DNA of 64,000 nt. Origin: Amphiura filiformis. Its lineage: Eukaryota > Echinodermata > Ophiuroidea > Amphilepidida > Amphiuridae. This document shows, one piece after another, positions 58,421 through 64,000 of the stretch. The position numbers were made by a program, and so were the translations under genes. The notes below the pieces were generated by a model. The model did not search any database, was not told the origin of the DNA, and saw only the letters and a list, made by a program, of their open reading frames with translations. The stretch is from the NCBI RefSeq assembly GCF_039555335.1, contig NC_092640.1, positions 42,660,599-42,724,598 of the forward strand, written 5' to 3'. The stretch's first letter is position 1. Each line of letters starts with the position of its first letter.

Positions 58421-60030
58421 TAACCCTAACCCAACTTGGACTCACTAAAGCTCACTATTAAAACCACTCTGTGTGCATGCATTCCACAGGACTTGATGAC
58501 GCAATCAGACCAAGTCATATATACCCAGGGAATCGTTGACTGGGCCAACGTCACCTGTGTAGGATCTTCTGCGTGGCATGCGAGGGGTCCGCGGCTCGAA
58601 TCCCGGGGGTGCCAAGTGACTTTCTTCTTCATCTTCTCTTCTTTTTCGTTCCTTCTTTCCCTTCCGATAGCCAAAAAACCACGGGTAGGTTCCTATATGC
58701 CTCCTTAACCCTAACCCAACTAGGACTCACTAAAGCCCCGGGGGGGCCACTCACATAAATGGTCTGTACGCATGCGTGACCAAAAAAACAAGTAAAAGGG
58801 GTTGTTTTTTAGGCAAGGCAAGTTACGCGCGTGACGCATTTAGGGTTTAAAAAACACTGATTTTCAAGAATAAGGGTAGTTTTCTGAATCTGAACAACTT
58901 GTTTAGGGTACCTTTTCAAATTTTTGGTAAATTACGAGTCCAAAAAGGGTATATTTGTTGCATTTTTTACTAGCCATAAACTCATTAGGGGGTAAATTCT
59001 ATATTAAATTACCTTATTTAGGGGCTAAATTTGCTGGTAGGGTAAAACTCGTTTAGGGGGTGTTTGAAAAAAATTTGGTCACGCATGCGTACACAGTCAT
59101 ATTTGAGTGGTCCCCCGGGACTAAAGCTCACTATTAAAACCACTCTGCGTGCATGCATTCCACGGGACTTGATGACGCAATCAGACCAAGTCATATATAC
59201 CCAGGGAATCGTTGGCGGCCAACGTCACCTGTGTAGCTACATGCTGGGGATCTTCTGCGTGGCATGCGAGGGGTCCGAGGTTCAATCCCGGGGTGCCAAG
59301 TGACTTTCTTCTTCATCTTCTCTCCTTTTTTCGTTCCTTCTTTCCCTTCCGATAGCCAAAAACCACGGGTAGGGTTAGGGTTAGTGACCATGCATGTTTT
59401 CCCTATATGCCTTCTTAACCCTAACAGAACTAGGACTCACTAAAGCTCACTATTAAAACCACTCTGCGTGCATGCATTCCACGGGACTTGATGACGCAAA
59501 TCAGACCAAGTCATATATACCCAGGGAATCGCTGGCGGGCCAACGTCACCTGTGTAGCTACATGCTGGGGATCTTCTGCGTGGCATGCGAGGGGTCCGAG
59601 GTTCAATCCCGGGGGTGCCAAGTGACTTTCTTCTTCATCTTCTCTCCTTTTTCGTTCCTTCTTTCCCTTCCGATAGCCAAAAACCACGGGTAGGGTTAGG
59701 GTTAGTGACCATGCATGTTTTCCCTATATGCCTTCTTAACCCTAACAGAACTAGGACTCACTAAAGCTCACTATTAAAACCACTCTGCGTGCATGCATTC
59801 CACGGGACTTGATGACGCAATCAGACCAAGTCATATATACCCAGGGAATCGTTGGCAGGGCCAACGTCACCTGTGTAGCTACATGCTGGGGATCTTCTGC
59901 GTGGTATGCGAGGGGTCCGAGGTTCGAATCCGGGGTGCCAAGTGACTTTCTTCTTCATCTTCTCTCCTTTTTTCGCTCCTTCTTTCCCTTCCGATAGCCA
60001 AAAACCACGGGTAGGGTTAGGGTTAATGGT
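58421..60030 (+). repeat. Tandem tRNA-related SINE-like units (about four) with telomere-like junctions
   Basis: Units start at about 58430, 59121, 59431 and 59754 with gactcactaaagctcactat, then gcatgcattccacgggactt, tgatgacgcaatcagaccaa and cccagggaatcg. A tRNA-like segment follows (gtgtagctacatgctgg, gcgtggcatgcgaggggtcc, gaggttcgaatcc, the last a B-box word), then a pyrimidine tract. Junctions carry ttaaccctaac and gggtagggttagggttag, i.e. TTAGGG in both orientations. The first two units are separated by a MITE. Confidence 0.65.
58736..59119. mobile_element. MITE with CCCGGGGG ends and 7-bp duplication ACTAAAG
   Basis: ACTAAAG at 58729-58735 and 59120-59126. The ends ccccgggggggccactcac and the complement of tttgagtggtcccccggg, then gtacgcatgcgtgacc inverted with ggtcacgcatgcgtac. 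It splits the first SINE-like unit. The ends resemble those of 28965-29370. Superfamily unclear. Confidence 0.75.
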
Positions 60031-60269
60031 AATCAATTGTGATATGTACAATGTATAACATGAAAAATGGAAAAATCAAAACATTTATTTATTTATTTAT
60101 TAAGCTTGGAAATGTTACAATCCGGTGGGGGGGGGGGGCACTCGAATATGAAAGTGACGTACCTGTGCCCACCAGCGTATTCAACTAGGGGTCTATCGGT
60201 GTAGAAATTTTCAGAAAAAAAGGGGATTATTCAGTGTTGGCAACATAAAAAATAGGCAGTTCTCAGTAA

Positions 60270-60615
60270 ACTTGTACCTCAGATGACCCCTGGTGACCCC
60301 GAAATGACCTTCCAAAAATTTGGCTCTAAATGTAGACTACCCACCAAGTTTCATGCCCATCCGACAGTTTTTACTAATTTGACCTCAGATGACCCCTGGT
60401 GACCTCAAAATGACCTTCCAAAAATTTGGCTTTAAATGTTGACTGTACCCACCAAGTTTCATGCCCATCCAACAGTTTTTACTAATTTGACCTCAGATGA
60501 CCCCTGGTGACCCTGAAATGACCTTCCAAAAATTTGGCTTTAAATGTTGACTGTACCCACCCAGTTTCATGCCCATACGACAGTTTTTACTACAAATTTG
60601 ACCTCAGATGACCCC
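60270..60615. repeat. Tandem repeat of ~117 bp, about three copies
   Basis: Units made of tgacctcagatgacccctgg, tgaccttccaaaaatttggc, caccaagtttcatgcccat and gacagtttttactaattt. Non-coding. Confidence 0.75.
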
Positions 60616-61888
60616 TGGATGACCCCAGTAGCTAGACCCACTAACCAATACAAACCGGTTCTGTCTCGGGTCAAGATGCACCCACCCCTAGTCTCCGAGA
60701 AAATAGGCGGAAGGCAAAACCTAACCAAAATGGAACACGCATACACATACATATATACATACAGAAGGAATACACTATCGCAATATCCCCCTCATGGCTA
60801 AAGCCAGGGGGATAAAAATGGGATGATTTTGTATGTAAGCGCCCAAAAATTCACATCATTGACAATCAAAAATAGCTTTTTACCCAATTTTACAGTGCAA
60901 AATAGACAAAACTTGTTCATCTTGCTGAAAATGTGCACGTAGAGAGTTGAAATTTCAATTTTGAGGACAAATTGTTTAAAAAAAAGGGGGTCATTGAGTG
61001 TAGGCTGCTGAAAAAAACGGGGTCATTGATGTAGGATTTGCCAAAAATATAGGGGTCTTTTCATGGGCACATGACGTATGTCAATATATGGGAGTGTCCC
61101 TATAGTCACCATATATTGCTGATTTAAAGTGTGCTGTTTAAAAACTCTGAACAAAAATTGAGATGATTCACCCGACTGCATCTGCATGCCGGGCATACTT
61201 GATTCTTAGAGACACACCATTTGACTTCCAGGGGCTGGGAGTTGAGGTCGGGCAAATGTTTCTTTTTGCTGCCACATTGGGGTTTTTTTCAGTAGATTTT
61301 TTACACTAGGTATTGCCCAGGTGGTTTTTTTTTTAAATTTCATGCATTATTGTATACACCGTTAGGTGGGGATATTTTGTTGTGTGTGTATGATATTTTG
61401 TTTTTCAAAAACTACAAGCCCCCTCCCCAGAAGTCAAATGGTGTGTCCCTTATCTAGCACTAGACTTTCAAAATGACAGGAATGTGTGAACAGCAGTTAA
61501 ATAAGGGATCATAGGTGAGTTTTGATGCACGAAATTAAGCGGTCATTTAGCAAGAAGCCAAACAAATGTGTGTTTTTGAGTGAGAAACCCCTGAAAATGG
61601 AGGTTATTTAGTGAGACCTGGACTACAACTGTGCCAAAATAACAAAAAAAGGAGTTTAAAATTCTGAAACTTACTACAAAATTCTGGTCATTTTAGAGAA
61701 AAACAGGGGTCACTCATGGTGAGAGCTTATCTAAAATTTGTTCAGAACTACTAGTATTTAAAGAGGGGGTCATTGTGAGATGACAAAACAAAACAGGGGG
61801 TCATTGTGTGACAGGGAGTAGAAAATGGGAACACACACATCCCTGTCACCAGTTTTTCAGTGAGTCCTCCCTCCCTTGGGATTCTTAC
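60616..61888. other. Intron of kelch gene B with minisatellite
   Basis: This lies in the intron between the last two visible exons. The part 61540-61860 is a degenerate minisatellite (gggggtcattgtgtgaca and variants), related to 27690-27960. No coding exon is recognised. Confidence 0.45.
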
Positions 61889-62161
61889 ATTGACTGTTGT
61901 TCTGGTAGCAAATAAGCTTGGATCTATGTGGTCTAAAGGTGGATCATTCGGTTTCCTTTTTCTGGGATCAACCATCTCCAAGACCTTGTCAATTAGCTGC
62001 TCGCATTCTGGTATGCTGTACAAATTGGGATGTTTGACTGCCATCTTTGACAGGTGGCTCGTTGGTACAACACCAAGACGGATCTTCTGAAAGAAGGATG
62101 CTGCATACTGTTTCCGATCTTCCCAGTGATGCTGTAACCATGCAACTGCTGTGTCAAATAT
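61889..62161 (-). CDS. BTB-BACK-kelch gene B, exon 3 (BACK end and linker)
   Basis: The acceptor tttctttccag precedes ATATTTGAC (62161) and the donor AAT/GTAAGA lies at 61889; 273 nt, phase 0 on both sides, identical in length to gene A. It encodes IFDTAVAWLQHHWEDRKQYA, SFFQKIRLGVVPTSHL and DPRKRKPNDPPLDHIDPSLF. Confidence 0.9.
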
Positions 62162-62800
62162 CTGGAAAGAAAAAAAAAAAAAAAAAAAAAGAACATAAAA
62201 AGGGAATTGCATATGTCCTGATCTTACCTGAATATTTATCACAGATGATACAGAAGTATCACAGCTGTGGATTTTTTAATAGCCGATGTGTCCTATGTGG
62301 AACTTACTGTGATTGAGCTTTTATCAGGCATGAGACTGCACCCCCCAAAAAAAAAAAAAATGAGAAAAAAACCCTGGAAATGAAATTGAAATTGGGCGAA
62401 AAGTACCAAAAGCAGGCTGAAGTTAAATAAAGTGCGTAAATTCCCGGGCGTAAATTTTGACTACAAAAATAAAATAAACTGAATTCAGTTTTAAAACTGA
62501 AAATTCTCATGCCTCTTTTAAATTATATTAAAAAAATGGGCAAATAATTTCCCACTTTTTGCCACAATTCTGTGCAAAATTGGTTGATTTTGCCCCACTA
62601 AGGAACAGCTTAAAACATGTGTGAACTCAAATTTAAAATTTTGATGTTAGACTGGTCCACATTAATGTGACACTCTAAAAAGATTCTTTGAATGGATGTG
62701 TGCATGCCCAAAGCTCTGAGGCAGTTTATTTGATAACAGCAATCAGTAATTTTTAAAAAAAACCTGCTGAATTACACAAGCAAAGAAGTACACTGCCTAC

Positions 62801-63412
62801 CCTTTTTTCATCTGTCAAATCAGAATTCTTAAGAAGCTCTTCCATTAATTCACCAGTCATATGTTCTAAAAAGTCTTCCGATGGCTCAGATTTCTTAAAA
62901 CTATCTGTCATGTATCGTTTACAGCTGTTGACAAGTTCTGTTAAACTCAGCGTATCAGCAGTGGAGTAAATCCTCACAGCAGCTTTGGTATCAACTCTCT
63001 GAGCAGTTATTTCTTCATTCAAGAAAGACTTGCAGCTCTCCACCACATCATCAAACTGGATATAGTGGGCCATCTCCAAAACATCAATGGCTGTTTCCAT
63101 GGTGAGCTTCAGCTTGCCTGTGTAAGCAAAGTTCAGTAAAACTTGGAATGCATCTGGTGTGCCAGTGACAGTGACTTCTGCTTTGTGACTTTCTTGAAAA
63201 CCTGACATGAACATTGCAGTGAAAAACTCACTACATGCTGCTAGAACTGCCTTGTGTGCTGGAAATGATGTCTCTTCAACCTTGATGGTGATGTCACAGA
63301 AGGTTTTGTTCTTCTGTAGTTTATGGAGTCCATTAGTGACTTTGAATACTTGAGTGATATGAGACTTGCGTTCTGCATGATCCTTGATGGAATCCGGAAT
63401 CCAATCTGGTAG
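62801..63412 (-). CDS. BTB-BACK-kelch gene B, exon 2 (BTB and start of BACK)
   Basis: The acceptor attcccctacag precedes CTACCAGATTGG (63412) and the donor AGG/GTAGGC ends the exon at 62801; 612 nt, phase 0. It encodes LPDWIPDSIKDHAERKSHIT, then the BTB domain (FCDITIKVEETSFPAHKAVL, FFTAMFMSGFQESHKAEV, FAYTGKLKL) and the start of BACK (VDTKAAVRIYSTADTLSL). The frame is open through the acceptor with no Met before residue 68, so the start codon must be in an earlier exon, expected about 1.7 kb upstream by analogy with gene A and thus beyond the window. Confidence 0.9.
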
Positions 63413-64000
63413 CTGTAGGGGAATGTAACAAAATCTAAATTACAAAAAAATCAATCACACCACTACCCCAACCCACCACCATTGGCAACCCCTAGCCAAT
63501 ATACCCCAACACACCCCTAGCCACTATCCTAATGGCGATCCTGACTTTTAGACCACCCGCGCTATATAGGGCTCAAATATTACTATTTCATCAAGGTTTA
63601 ATATTCTAACAAGCTTAAACTAAAAGTTTCATCTTAGGAGTCAAGGTGTAAACTATTAAGCAAAAATATCCAACAAGCTAAAAACGATTTTTTACCTGTT
63701 TTTTAACAAGCTAAAACCAATTTTTGAAAAGAAGTTTAAAACATCAATTTTTTCATCGTAAAAATCATCTAACAAATCTTTAAAAATACAGTGACCTACC
63801 TAATATTACTAATCTATGTTTCCGATGATATCCAAGAAGCTAAAATATTGTGAAAGAGGGCAGGGCTTTGAGTAATGAGGGAAATTACGGGGTAAAATAC
63901 ATCACGTTTTTCGAGAAATTCGCCATCTTGAATGAATGCAGAATTGCGTCACGTAGTAAAACGATGTCAAACACGCTTGAAAGTGCATAATACGCTAGCG
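63413..64000. other. Probable first intron of kelch gene B
   Basis: AT-rich, with ccccaacccaccacc-type tracts and repeated aacaagctaaa words. The acidic first exon found in gene A is not present here. Confidence 0.5.

Larger units (their letters stand above)
51365..64000. repeat. Segmental duplication, copy B
   Basis: Collinear with 26430-36244 (see copy A). It is longer because of private insertions: 52243-52909, 53101-53360, 53815-54056, 55799-56628 and 56705-57362. It runs to the right edge of the window without reaching the counterpart of kelch exon 1. Confidence 0.8.

Overview
This window looks like nuclear DNA from an AT-rich, repeat-rich metazoan genome, most likely a marine deuterostome invertebrate (echinoderm or hemichordate type). 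The reasons are intron-containing genes with GT-AG, phase-0 splice sites, BTB-BACK-kelch and GT31 glycosyltransferase genes, TTAGGG-type telomeric motifs, frequent 'taggcctat' words, and many families of short DNA transposons. No species can be named from the sequence alone.

Layout. (1) 689-13461: a small TTAA-flanked element is split by a 12-kb block of Helitron/Helentron-like non-autonomous elements (1401-13391). Each unit has a perfect 5' hairpin, a TTC-rich tract, a minisatellite body, a subterminal repeat of one arm of its own 5' hairpin, usually a 3' hairpin, and a terminal CTAG followed by TT. The order of 5' and 3' ends is nearly that of nested brackets, so the block seems to have grown by elements landing inside one another's pyrimidine tracts. 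Its bodies carry dozens of GGGTCAAAGGTCA words, a nuclear-receptor DR1 motif. (2) 15059-21364, minus strand: two long coding exons that together appear to encode one type II membrane protein with two tandem GT31 (beta-1,3-glycosyltransferase) domains, the first with a degenerate DxD motif. (3) 21506-25985: a non-LTR reverse transcriptase remnant, fold-back DNA, a tRNA-like Pol III unit and a 690-bp MITE. (4) 26430-36244: copy A of a segmental duplication with a complete four-exon BTB-BACK-kelch gene (minus strand; about 655-663 aa). (5) 36377-51364: a transposon-rich spacer with a 1.8-kb palindrome, a 5-kb minus-strand Helentron-like element, interstitial telomeric repeats and several MITEs whose target-site duplications can be read. 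(6) 51365-64000: copy B of the duplication with a second BTB-BACK-kelch gene (three exons visible; first exon probably beyond the right edge), carrying insertions that copy A lacks.

The two kelch genes are direct-repeat paralogues with identical intron phases and identical lengths of the BTB/BACK exons (612 and 273 nt). They are most likely substrate adaptors for Cullin-3 ubiquitin ligases. The GT31 gene would act in the Golgi. The two sets have no evident functional link. Because copies A and B can be compared, several transposon insertions can be dated as later than the duplication and their empty target sites identified inside this same window.
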